NCBI GenBank assembly: GCA_025765615.1
Contig: JAIVFJ010000306.1
Span: 1-64,000 of the forward strand
Reading direction: 5' to 3'
From: Zopfochytrium polystomum
Lineage: Eukaryota > Chytridiomycota > Chytridiomycetes > Chytridiales > Chytridiaceae
Length of the DNA stretch: 64,000 nucleotides
Part shown: positions 10,606 to 21,052 of the stretch, piece by piece
How the letters are laid out: the number at the start of each line of letters is the position of its first letter
Position numbering within the stretch: the first letter of the stretch is position 1
Made by a program: the position numbers and the translations under genes
The notes under the pieces: model-generated
What the model was told of the DNA's origin: nothing
The model's database searches: none
What the model saw: the letters and a program-made list of their open reading frames with translations, nothing else

Positions 10606-12392
10606 ATGGATACATTCAAATCGTTGTTCCGGCCTAAGCCCGTCGGCGACTGGTCCGATGACATCGACGGCGAGTTCGACTCCCACGGCCGCAAGACCGG
10701 ACAATACTCTAAAACGCTCACTGCTTTTGACTTGACCGCCATGGGTAAGCTGATGGAGTGCTTGACCAGTCCCTCTTGACTTTCCTTCTGGCTTTTCACG
10801 GCTGATCATCGCCACTTACTGTCTCCAAAATACGACAATTTTCTGACAACCACCACCACCAGGCATTGGCGGTATTATCGGTGCCGGTATTTTCACTCTC
10901 ACGGGTCGTGTTGCTCAGGCTGTTGCCGGTCCCGCCGTCGTTATCTCCTACCTTATTGCTGGTGTCGTCTGCGCCCTGTCGGCTCTCTGCTGTAAGTTGG
11001 AATTCGTCGGCCCAGCTCTTGTCCTGACATAGCTTGTCTCTCTAACTCAGATGCCGAGCTGTCCGCGATGATTCCCGTGTCTGGGTCTGCCTACTCGTAC
11101 ACGTACGCCACTCTCGGTGAATTCGTTGCTTGGATCATTGGATGGGACTTGATTCTTGGTAAATGACATTCAGTTTTCGCACTCCGCACCGGACCGCCTC
11201 CCTTAGTCAATCAATTGCAGAGTACATGGTCGGTTCCGCGTCGGTCGCCGTTGGCTGGGGCCAGTACCTCGGCATCTTCCTCAACACCGCGTCCGAGGGC
11301 AAAATAACCTTCGACAAGAAGCTCTCTGGTGCGCCCATTGCGTGGAGCGAGGCCCGCGGCGAGTTCTACACGACCGGCAACAGTTTCGACATCCCCGCCT
11401 TCGTCGGCACCATCCTGATCACCATCCTGCTCGCGTCCGGTGTCAAGATGTCCTCCGTGGTCGTCAACGTTCTCGTCCTCACCAAACTCGCTATTGTGCT
11501 CATGTTCATCTTTGGCGGCATCAAGTACACCAACAGCGCCAACCTGACGCCCTTCATGCCGTTCGGCGCTGACGGTGTGTTCCGCGGCTCCATCACCGTG
11601 TTCTTCGCGTACATCGGCTTCGACGCCGTTTCTACCACCGCTCAGGAGGCCAAGAACCCGCAGCGCGACCTTCCAATCGGTATCCTCGCGTCCCTCGCCA
11701 TCTGCACGGTCCTCTACATCGCCGTCTGCCTCGTCCTCTCCACCCTCCTCCCCTACTACAACATCCCCGAAGAAGCCGCCGTCGCCAACGCGCTCATCGA
11801 CGCCGGTGGTCCCAAGGCGTTCGGCGGTATCCTCGCCTTCGGCGCCCTCGCCGGCCTCACGTCCGTCATGATGGTCATGATGATCGGTCAACCCCGCATC
11901 TTCCGCGCCATGGCCCACGACGGTCTATTCCCGGAGAGCTTCGCCTACATCCACCCCAAGACCCGCACCCCGATCGTAACCACCCTGATCACCGGCAGCA
12001 TCACGGCCGTCGCGGCCGGCATGCTCCCCATCGACGTCCTCGCGAACCTGACCTCGGTCGGCACACTCGTGGCCTTCCTCCTCGCCGCCGTCGCCGTCAT
12101 CGTCCTCCGTATCCGCGAGCCGGAGCGCGAGCGGCCGTTCGCGGTGCCCGGCGGGCGCATCGGCGGGTTCGCGTGGCCGCTGATCTCGATCGCCGCCATC
12201 ATCGTCGTGCTGATCAAGGGCGGGACGACGCAGACCCTCCTCCGTGTCGCCATCTGGCTCGCCATCGGCATCGTCGTGTACTTTTCCCACGGGTTCTGGT
12301 GGTCCAAGCTCAGGCACCCGGAGAAGTGGCCCGCCGAGGCTACCGGCTCGGTTGCTCGCGCCGAGGGAATCGAGGCGGTGGAAAAGAAGTAA
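10606..12392 (+). CDS. cationic amino-acid permease, copy 2 (CAT2), intact
   Basis: 515-residue APC-superfamily amino-acid permease, CAT subfamily, with a dozen or more hydrophobic segments. Exons 10606-10744, 10863-10991, 11051-11158 and 11221-12392 sum to a multiple of three with standard GT/AG ends. The first membrane span carries the APC substrate-binding loop [15 protein letters not shown]. Other conserved stretches are [57 protein letters not shown] and [11 protein letters not shown] short acidic N-terminal tail and a C-terminal tail ending EAVEKK face the cytosol by analogy. Likely imports arginine, lysine or other amino acids; substrate cannot be read from sequence. It differs from CAT1 by an intact frame and one extra intron after residue 125 (DLIL). 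Confidence 0.95.
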
Positions 12393-12599
12393 GGAGCCCT
12401 CCGCCTCAGGTCTGCCTCCTTGGACGTGTGTATATCTGGCTTGAATCTGGTTGCTCAGTTTCTTTTTTTTTTCCTCGTCTCTTCTGCTCTGATGCTTGAA
12501 TTTCTCGTTGCTCCTGTTGCGTTGGACCCTTCAAGTGCTGCTTTCTTTCGTTCCCGATTCGCTTCCGTGCCTACGAAGGTCTCAAATTCCAATTCATTC

Positions 12600-13046
12600 T
12601 TCAAGAAAACAATTACCCCACCAACCTCATGCATCAATACTCCTTCATCTTTCCACTCCACTCCTTTCTCAGCTCCCTTTCCTTCCCAACTCACTCGTTG
12701 CCCGCCTATTTTGTTGTTTTTTTTTTGGATCAAGTTCACTATTCCCAAAATGTGATTCTGTGAAAGAAAACGTCGATCTCTTTGTGTTGCATATGCCCCC
12801 GTCCGGAACTGCAAACTGGACAATACATCCGTTGTAGGTCTCATGAACAAAAAAAAGGCATCTGCAAGGAACTGGCGACTGCAGTCACTGCAAGCCACAC
12901 AGCGGGAGGAGTTTCCACAGGAAGCATCGGAAAACAAAAAAAGTTCAGACTTAATGCGCAGCTGCCGTTGTATGGCGAGCTGCGTTTGTCTCTCCGTTCC
13001 CGGACCCCATGGTCGCAATGTTGGCGGCGCCTCCATTTCTATAGAG
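12600..13046 (-). pseudogene. fragment of PQQ-propeller gene: third exon remnant plus 3' flank
   Basis: On the minus strand this matches the last exon and about 400 nt of 3' flank of the PQQ gene at 18.0-19.7 kb (19570-20060). Shared pieces include the exon start AAATGGAGG, GAGACAAACGCAGCTCGCC and the GCTGCGCATTAAGTC stop region. The exon copy lacks internal pieces and the upstream propeller exons are absent. Relative to 18-20 kb it is inverted, about 6.5 kb away. It is a truncated duplicate, not a gene. A long open frame across it reads through the non-coding flank and is not called. Confidence 0.75.
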
Positions 13047-13454
13047 AAATAAGCAAAGAACCCCACAGAGCCACGTTGCTGGTGTCAACAAAGGGGCCAA
13101 GCACGTCTTTTATCACCGCAGTAATGGGAATTCAAGACCACTAGCAGAGTAGCGGGCCGCTAACAAGGAATGTGAAAGGTTGGAGAAGATTTGGGTGGAG
13201 GGGTCTTTATTCAATGAGGTTCTTCTGACTCCCACATAGTGGAAAGACACGGCCCGGTGCCACACTGCCGCAATGAACCCAAAGTTCTGTCTGTCCAAAT
13301 TCCAACACACAGGACACACCCTCGTTCCGCCTCCTTCGGCCTCGTTGGCTTCGGCACAGAGGAGTGTGAGACTACACCAAGGTCTCAGTGATAAAGTCTA
13401 GGGATTTTATTCGCAAAAACAAGCGTACCTGTCATAAAACTGCAAGGTTCAGGA

Positions 13455-13622
13455 CCACTATTATTATTCCCAGTTCTTTAGTTTCCAAGGCGCTATCAAA
13501 GTGTATTTGCGGCTAACCCGTCTTTATTATTGGGCCTGCTTTTACTACTTTCGTCTTAACAGTTTCCGTTGCGCCAGGGTTTTCCCAACGTATTTTCTTT
13601 TTCAGTGACTAACAGAGACTGC
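13455..13622. repeat. dispersed repeat, pair of 20690-20854
   Basis: About 165 nt with high similarity to 20690-20854 in the same orientation, sharing CTTTAGTTTCCAAGGCG, TTATTGGGCCTGCTTTTACT and GACTAACAGAGACTGCC. In the 20.7-kb copy this sequence abuts a Tc1/mariner-like helix-turn-helix remnant on the minus strand, so both may be decayed transposon pieces. Confidence 0.65.
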
Positions 13623-14789
13623 CCAACTGCCTAAGGATGGGGTGCCTGACAGGCTGTACCCCAAGCCCACCTAATTTATTATTTATTTTCAGCACTTGTT
13701 CATACACGCATAGGGTTGGGGGGAATTGGAGCATTTGTGGTGGATGCTCCAAGTCAGGGGTTGACTTGTCAATTTTCTCTCTCTGTTTTTGGGCCATTTC
13801 TCTTTTCCTTTTTTCTTCAATCTGATTTCTGTCCTTCGGCACCAATACACAGTCCCTTCAAATCCATCTGGCTCGCAACAGTGAGGGTAGCAAGAGGTGG
13901 TACGCAACCAGGTGAGTACATGGTTCGGGGGCCCCTCTTAAGGGGCCCGGGTGGGGAATGCAGCTGGTCCCACCACCGACCGTGTGACACTGCTGGCTCT
14001 GTGTTGGAGTGAGGATCACGGGCACTCTCCCACTGCGAGAACGGCGGTGGTGGTGGCGACGACGACAGCGTCGTCATCCCCAACCTTCCTGTCCCGCGAG
14101 GGTGTTGGTGGCCGAGCTTGGTGCAGCCCCTGACACCTGAGAGTTCGATCTACGAGTGCCTGCCTCAGTCCTATTGCTGTGAGAGTGAGATGGGTGAGTA
14201 TGAGTGCAATGCAATAAAGCCCGTTGGTCGAGTGATCATGCCAACGCAGCCCAGTGGGGTGCGTGTACAATCGCAGGTGTTTCTACATGCGAGTTCCCTG
14301 CTGGCAACCTTCCTACATAGTTGACTCCCTTCTCTCTCTCCCGCCTGTTGCTGGCGACGACAAGGGCTCCTGCAGCACCGTCTGCGACGAGGGGCGCTAG
14401 GTCGCGCCCCGTCTGTCCCGTCGCTATTAACCGCTCCTGTTGTATTTGAGATAAGGTTCCTGAGATAAAAACCCCTGTTTCCCCCTTCTCTCTCTTTACT
14501 CTGTGGTTGTGTTGCGCCCTCAGGAGTGCCCTTCTGTTTCCCCTCGCATCAGCCAGCAGCCACGCGAGTAATCGGTGCCCCAGCACTGATCCCTCAGAGG
14601 ATTGTCCCTCTGAATGTTCATTCTTCGTGTTTGAGACCCCTGTTAGACAGATCAGTAGGGGTACTTCATGGACTAGGCAAGTAGGGTTGAAACACCCCCT
14701 AGACAACAGCCCAATAAAGTTAGTTTTAGCCCATTATTTGCTTTCCCTCACTCTAGGGCCCAGATCCCTGGGTCAAAGGAGTGAGTATA
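13623..14789. other. intergenic, repeat-like, no gene
   Basis: No coding region supported. It has LTR-like traits (GAGATAAAAACCCC near 14461 and AATAAAG near 14712) but no boundaries, primer-binding site or partner copy inside the window, so no LTR is claimed. Confidence 0.5.
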
Positions 14790-15162
14790 GTCTCACAGGA
14801 GAGTTTGCACAAGCTGGGTGTGGTGCAAGATCGCAAACTGCCTTACAAAGTCGGGGCCCAAGCACCCAAACATCCAAAGTACATGAAGAAGAAAAAAGAA
14901 AAGAAAAACAGCAAATGATGAGGGCGGTCAGTGCTGCTGGGTGGGCCACTCTTGTCCAGAGCGTGCTGGGGCACTGATAATAGTCGCAAGTACAGTCAGT
15001 GTACTGTATGTAGTATGCAGCACGAACAACACCAATTCGTGGGACCCCCATGTGCCCAGTCTGCCCACAGTCCCCACTCCCCACATGCAAATTCTGCACA
15101 TACTGTGCACGGTGGCCATTGGCTGTCTGTCTCTTTCCTGTACGGTACAGGAAAACAAGCAC

Positions 15163-15194
15163 AGACCGACAGACAGACAGACAGACAGACAGAC
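15163..15194. repeat. (GACA)n microsatellite upstream of PQQ1
   Basis: Tetranucleotide run about 120 nt upstream of the PQQ1 start. The reverse-complement (GTCT)n lies at the same distance upstream of PQQ3, so the repeat predates the duplication. Confidence 0.9.
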
Positions 15195-15315
15195 ACCAAC
15201 ACATCCGCCTGCGCATCTACCTGTCAGCACGCAGCCCCGACGCCCGCAGCCAAATCATCGCACAGACATTGTTTACATAAATACCACGACCCACCCACCC
15301 GGAAGCATCGACGAC

Positions 15316-16970
15316 ATGAAGCGCGCCGCCGCGTCCAACTTTACCACCCCCCGCCGCCGCCGCCGCCGCCGCCCTCGGCGACTCCGACACCAACGACCTC
15401 CCCTCCTCGCTGCTCTTCGTCACCGCATACGGCTATGTCGTCGCCCTCCACAAGGCAACCGGCAACACCGCCTGGCGCGCCTCGCTGGACGGCACCGGCT
15501 ACAACCCCACCGTCGTGCAGCCCCACCCGCCCTCGCGCTCGCTCCTGGTCGCCTCCGGCCCCAACCTGCGCGCCCTCTCCGCCGCGACGGGAGAGCAGCT
15601 CTGGGAAAACCGACTCAAGGGCATCGGCGGGGGGTACCCCTCGCTCGCGTTCGCTCCGCCGCGACCGCCCCCCCACTCGTCAGGCGGCTCTGACGAGGAG
15701 GCGGCCGGCAGCCATTCCCCGCCACCGCGCCCCGGCTCTGCCGCTGAAGCGGACGGTGTGCTCACGCTGAATGGGATCGTCTTTGTTGCAACAAACGGGA
15801 TCGTGCGCGCCATTCGCTTGGTTGACGGAGCGGACCTTTGGGAGTTTAAAACGTCAATGTTTGCCCGTGCCTCATCTTTGCCAGGACTGCTGATTGAAGA
15901 CAGTGTCTTGTACGTCGCCGGAAAAGGAAGGGTGTGGGCGCTGGACCCGTTTAAAGGAAAGCAGGTTGGTTTTAGCCCTCACTGATCCTTGAATTTCAGT
16001 TGACTGTTTTCTTCTCAGTTGTGGTTTGCCGACATCAAGCACAGGTTCTATTGCACGATGGCGACCATGCGATCGAGTCAGCTCTCTCGGCCGTACCTCT
16101 TCGACCCAAGCGCTCCTCCAGGGGCCGCCCCAACCGCCCCGCCTCCTTCGATAGATCGGCCAAAGAAAATGCCGCCCTCCAACGGCGTCGACGACGGCCC
16201 CCTTTACATCGCTGCCAACGGCTACATCTCTGTCATGTCCAGCAGAGACGGATCTCGCGTCACGGTCGGCAACAATGTGGATATCGCGCTGAGCGGGGTC
16301 GGGTACACCCCAGCCGGGATCATCCCGCTCCCGCGGAGCAACTCCGCCATCGTGTCCGCGGGCATCAACCTCCGCAGAGTGTCCCTGGCCGACGGCAAGC
16401 TCATGTGGGAGAACACACTCATCGGTATGGGCCACGGCGTCCTTTCGGTTCTCGTCGGCGGCGGTGTGCCCGCGTCCTCGCACGCCGCCAACCCCAACGA
16501 ACTGCCCGCTTACGCGGCCGAAGCGCCCCCCGTCGCCGGCCCTTCGACCGCGCGGCACGCCGAGATCCCTGATTCACCGGTCTTTGTCGCGGTCCACGGC
16601 AAGATCTTTGCCGTGCGAGTGTCGAACGGAGAGGTCCTCTGGCGCTTCGATCCTGGCATGTTTAGCCGCATCGATTTACCGCGGCTCTTGGCGACGACCG
16701 ATGGGCTGGTGTACTTGGCTGGTCGAGACAAGGTCGATTGCGTGGATGCGCGGACCGGAACGAGGGTAAGCTCCTTTTGGGTGACGTAAGGGTGTTTCCT
16801 TGTTGAAACTGGCAACTTTGCAGAAATGGAGGGGATCAAACGGGCACAGGGGCGTGGCCAACCTCGCAACGATGCTTTCCGGGAATGGAGAGACCAACCG
16901 CAGTTCGCCCTACGACGTCAACTTGAAGCAAACCATGGACGACGATCGAAAGAGGAACTCGAGCGCCTGA
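15316..16970 (+). CDS. PQQ-type beta-propeller protein, copy 1, one frameshift
   Basis: Member of the PQQ/quinoprotein-like beta-propeller superfamily (BamB-like repeats). Exons 15316-15964, 16019-16765 and 16824-16970. Eight repeats of the type (V/A)xGxVxALxxxxGxxLW are visible, for example LLVASGPNLRALSAATGEQL, GIVFVATNGIVRAIRLVDGA and PVFVAVHGKIFAVRVSNGEV. Exon 1 is 649 nt, one more than a multiple of three; the extra base is a C in the run at about 15346-15352, directly after NFTTP, where copy 3 reads in frame. Without it the protein would be about 513 residues. No signal peptide, membrane span or catalytic signature is visible, so a cytosolic scaffold is as likely as an enzyme. Copies 1 and 3 are reciprocal inverted duplicates. 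Confidence 0.8.
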
Positions 16971-18008
16971 GAGGCGAACTTGGGAATGAAAATGGAGGCT
17001 GAGGTGGCAGAAACACACCACTGGACTTTTTTCTCAGATCCGAACCACATTCTTGCCGCTGTTGTGAGGATTCCTTGCAACAGATTTACCGTTGCCTCTC
17101 CTTCAACATTGATTTGCTTCTGCTTTAAGGGCCTTAAACCCTTTATGCAAATGAACGGCATCCACGAGATCTCAAGGAGTGGAACAACGGGCCGATCAAT
17201 GAGCCGTTTAACAATGACGACAAGGCTTTTGCAGAGATTGGCGAGCGCGGCCATGCTGGCTGCACTCGCTCAATGCGACGCACTAATAAAAGGACCTCTC
17301 TGCTTTACGAAAATGACAAGCTTTCACTCCAAAATCTGAATCTTCACAAATGACTGTTGAAAGACTGCTGAAGGAAAAACGAGAAATATGTAAAGTCGAC
17401 CAGAGAGAATGCGGCTGCAATAATATCAAAATATACTTGCTCCTCAATTCCCCTGCCTCCGCGGTTTTGCTCGGTCGCCTGCTCGCTAGCAGTATCATCT
17501 CCGAGTCTGGTCGACGAGTAATAATAAAACGGAGAGGAATCGGCACCAACCGCCATCGTAGCAGTGAGACGCTGAAAAGCCAAAATGAGGAGAGCTTCTT
17601 CACCAAGAGGCAACGGGCCGGGCATTGGATGGGCGGCTGGCGAAGCCGAAAGCAAAATGAAGGACGTGTCATAAACTCAAGATCATTTGAAGGTGGCGAG
17701 GTGGGAACAGTGACACAGGTGGTCCGCTGGGAAAGAGGACATGGTTATTCAATGCTTGCAGGCGAACCGTACTCACTTTCCGGGCTACAGAATCGAGTAG
17801 GATGCTGGGGAAATGAGCGAAAGCTGCGCAAAAAAAGGGTGGTGAGCTGTGGCTCGCTTTGACCGCCGAGTGGGGCGTCTGGCTTTTTTAGAAGGAGAAG
17901 ATCGACTGTGCGAGAAATACGTAACCGCAACTGAGGGGAAAAATTGTCTGGCGAGCTCACGCAGTTTGTCGCAGTCCAACTTGAGGGGTCGCGACGAGAG
18001 CAGCAGAT
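16971..18008. other. 3' flank of PQQ1 and spacer before PQQ2
   Basis: 16971-17470 is duplicated in inverted orientation at 23140-23620 (3' flank of PQQ3), including GGCCGATCAATGAGCCG and AAAGGACCTCTCTGCTTTACG. The remainder shows no gene. Confidence 0.6.
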
Positions 18009-19737
18009 ATGGCGACGAGCGAGAAGACTCCCAAGGCCTGCCCGTCACTTTCGCAACTGGAAGGCAGTACTATCACCGCCCGCCACCACACCGACAACAA
18101 CCTCGACACCAACGACCTCCCCTCGTCGCTGATCTTCGTCACCGCGTACGGATACGTCGTCGCCCTCCACAAAGCGACAGGCTGCACCGCCTGGCACGCC
18201 ACGCTGGCCGGCACCGGCTACAACCCCACCGTTGTGCAGCCCCACCCGCCCTCGCGCACGCTCCTCGTCGCCTCCGGCCCCAACCTGCGCGCCCTCTCCG
18301 CAGCGACGGGCAGGCAGCTCTGGGAAAACCGCCTCACCGGCATCGGCGTCGGGTACCCCTCGCTCGCGTTCGCCCCGCCGCGCCCGCCGCCTCCGCACTC
18401 TGACGAGGAGGTCGCCGGCGGCAACGCCCTGCCGCCCCTCCCCAACGCGGCCGCCGAAGCGGACGGCGTGCTCACGCTGAATGGCATTGTCTTTGTCGCG
18501 ACGAACGGGATCGTGCGCGCCATTCGCTTGGCCGACGGCGCGGACCTTTGGGAGTTTAAAACGTCAATGATTGCCGGTGCCTCGACCTTGCCTGGGCTGC
18601 TGATTGAAGACGGTGTCTTGTTCGTCGCAGGGAACGGAAGGGTGTGGGCGCTGGACCCGTTTAAAGGAAAGCAGGTTGGTCAGCCCCTCAGGGTTTCCCT
18701 ACGGCATTTAATATTTGACCCTTTCTCCTTAGTTGTGGTTTGCCGACATCAAGCACAGGTTCTATTGCACGCTGGCCACCATGCGATCCAGTCAGCTTTC
18801 TCGGCCGTATCGCTTCGACCCAAGCACTCCTCCTGGGGCCATCGCGACTGCCCCGCCTCCTTCGATAGATCCGCCAAAGAAAATGCCGCCCTCCAACGGC
18901 GTCGACGACGGCCCCCTTTACATCGCTGCCAACGGCTACATCTCTGTCATGTCCAGCAGAGACGGATCCCGCGTCACGGTCGGCAACAACGTGGATATCG
19001 CGCTGAGCGGGGTCGGATACACGCCAGCCGGGATCATCCCGCTCCCGCGGAGCAATTCCGCCATCGTGTCCGCGGGCATCAATCTCCGCAGAGTGTCCCT
19101 GGCCGACGGCAGGCTCATGTGGGAGAACACACTCAGCGGCATGGGACTTGGCGTCCTTTCGGTTCTCGTCGGCGCCGGTGTGCCCGACTCCCCTCACGCC
19201 GCCAGCCACAACGAACTGCCCGCGTACGCCGCCGAGGCGGCCCCCGTCGCCGGTCCGTCGACCTCACGGCACGCCGAGACTTTGGATTCACCCGTGTTTG
19301 TCGCGGTCCACGGCAAGGTCTTTGCCGTGCGCGTGGCGGACGGAGAAACCCTCTGGCGCTTCGATCCTGGCATGTTTAGCCGCATCGATTTGCCGCGGCT
19401 GCTGGCGACGACTGATGGTCTGGTGTACTTGGCCGGAAAAGAGAAAGTCGACTGCGTGGATGCGCAGACCGGAACGAGGGTACGTCCGGGGGGTGATGGT
19501 AAGGGGTGTTTTCCCCTTGTTGACACCGGCAACGTGACTCTGTGGGGTACTTTGCTTTTTTCTCTTTAGAAATGGAGGGGATCCAGCGGACACTGGGGCG
19601 TCGCCAACATCGCCACAATGCTCTCTGGGAACGGCGAGACAAACCGCAGCTCGCCATACGACGTCAACCTGAAGCAATGCATGGACGACGATCGAAACAG
19701 GAACCGCTCGGCCGCGGCGAACGCAGCTGCGCATTAA
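18009..19737 (+). CDS. PQQ-type beta-propeller protein, copy 2, intact
   Basis: 526-residue propeller protein. Exons 18009-18674, 18733-19479 and 19570-19737 keep frame. The N-terminus (MATSEKTPKACPSLSQLEGS) differs from copies 1 and 3, which begin MK(R/G)AAA, so the duplication breakpoint or a new first-exon start lies just before DTNDLPSSL. The eight-repeat core is nearly identical to the other copies, including VFVATNGIVRAIRLADGADL and NSAIVSAGINLRRVSLADGR. The C-terminus ends RNRSAAANAAAH. Repeats have the usual Gly and terminal Trp of a PQQ blade. Substrate or ligand is unknown; there is no adjacent PQQ-dependent enzyme or secretion signal. Two full paralogues and two fragments lie within 18 kb. 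Confidence 0.85.
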
Positions 19738-20110
19738 GTCCGAACTTTTTGTTTTCCGATGCTTCCTGTGGGAACTCCTCCCGCTGTGTGGCTTGCGGTG
19801 AGTGCAGCCACCAGTTCCTTGCAGATGCCTTTTCTGTTTTGTTCATGAGACCTACAACACATGTATTGTCCAGTTTGCAGTTCCGGACGGGGGCATATGC
19901 AACACAAAGAGATCGACGTTTTCTTTCACAGAATCACATTTTGGGAATAGTGAACTTGATCCAAAAAAAAAACAACAAAATAGGCGGGCAACGAGTGAGT
20001 TGGGAAGGAAAGGGAGCTGAGAAAGGAGTGGAGTGGAAAAATAAAGGAGTATTGATGCATGAGGCTCAAGCCGAGTACCGCGACAAAATGCGTGAGCTCG
20101 CCTGACAATC
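19738..20110. repeat. 3' flank of PQQ2, also present inverted at 12.6-12.96 kb
   Basis: About 330 nt of non-coding flank, including the GATCCAAAAAAAAAACAACA and CATGAGACCTACAACACATG stretches, is shared with the PQQ fragment near 12.6-12.96 kb. Confidence 0.7.
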
Positions 20111-20689
20111 ACTTTGGGCCATGAATCGTGGGGAGTGGAGGGATCCAAACCCAACTTTGGGAGGACAGGCAAAAAGCCCCCGCTAATGAGCGCCGTCTGG
20201 GCAGCAAGGGGGTAGTAGTGGATTCTGCAAAAGTGCAAACCCTAGTTTTCTTTATGAAGGATACTAAAACTGGATTGTATTGTTTCCTTTGAAAATTGTG
20301 GATCGGCTGAAAAATGTGTTTGGAGATATCAGGGTGGTCACTCCTCTGCAAACCACGCCTCCCACAGGGTTACATGAAAATTAAGTTCACTTTAGAAAAG
20401 AGTTTGGATAAGTGTTTATTTTTAACCCTCTCCTTAAGCCTCTGCCGTTGTATTTTGTTGTATTGTATGCACAAACAATGTTAGGACTGACCATCGCTTT
20501 ATTCACTTCCTTGCACTATGCAAGTTACATCAAACCAGCAAACGCCGTGCTTAACACAATTGCAGGCCAACAAATAAGGAACTTGGACAAAGATTGATCT
20601 GCTATTTAAAGACCTGCGTAGCAGGATGTGTCAACTCAAATGCCAGGAACACAGGACTTGTGAGACTCATAAAACACACGGATTGGGAC

Positions 20690-20854
20690 CCCTATTATCA
20701 TTCCTGGTTCTTTAGTTTCCAAGGCGTTATCAAAGTGTTTTTGCAGCTAACCCCCCTTAATTATTGGGCCTGCTTTTACTACTTTTGTCTTAACAGTTTC
20801 TGTTGTGCCAGGGTTTTCTCAACATATTTTCTTTTTGGTGACTAACAGAGACTG
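20690..20854. repeat. dispersed repeat, pair of 13455-13622
   Basis: Second copy of the 165-nt repeat, directly next to the Tc1-like helix-turn-helix remnant. Confidence 0.65.
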
Positions 20855-21052
20855 CCTAGGGATGGAGTGCCGATGAATCGACGTTTTTGAGGAAGAGAGC
20901 TTCCTTGGACGCCCAGGCGGAATGTTTTCAATGTCTGGATGCTCCACTGCGTGAATGCAGTAAACAGTACACATTCCCACCTTCACAGTGGCGGCAATTT
21001 CGCAACCTGAGTGGCCTTGGTCAAGGAGATTTAAGATTTTTTTTTTTTTCAA
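20819..21052 (-). pseudogene. Tc1/mariner-like transposase N-terminal remnant
   Basis: The minus strand encodes ILNLLDQGHSGCEIAATVKV followed by PPGRPRKLSSS. This is the arrangement of a Tc1/mariner transposase N-terminus: a first helix-turn-helix, then a GRPRKLS linker. Downstream the frame contains stops and no DDE catalytic region can be read. A dead transposon remnant. It ends in the 165-nt repeat also found at 13.5 kb. Confidence 0.5.

Larger units (their letters stand above)
14790..17470. repeat. left arm of large inverted duplication (PQQ1 and flanks)
   Basis: This segment matches the reverse complement of about 23140-26270. The match covers an upstream flank (CACAAGCTGGGTGTGGTGCA region near 14810 against 26220), the (GACA)n-containing 5' region, the whole PQQ gene, and about 450 nt of 3' flank ending near 17470 (partner ends near 23140). 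Introns and flanks have diverged more than exons. Confidence 0.8.

Noticed and set aside
11211..11918. Long minus-strand frame (235 residues) opposite CAT2, and similar frames opposite CAT1 and the PQQ genes
   Set aside because: Shadow frames of GC-rich coding sequence; the sense frame holds the conserved transporter or propeller.
12455..13066. 203-residue minus-strand open frame
   Set aside because: It reads through a PQQ exon remnant, its 3' flank and a poly-T tract; the similar frame at 19542-20105 likewise crosses an intron, an exon out of frame and non-coding flank.
13900..14750. Possible solo LTR of a retrotransposon
   Set aside because: TATA-like and AATAAA-like signals are present, but no defined ends, target duplication or second copy was found.
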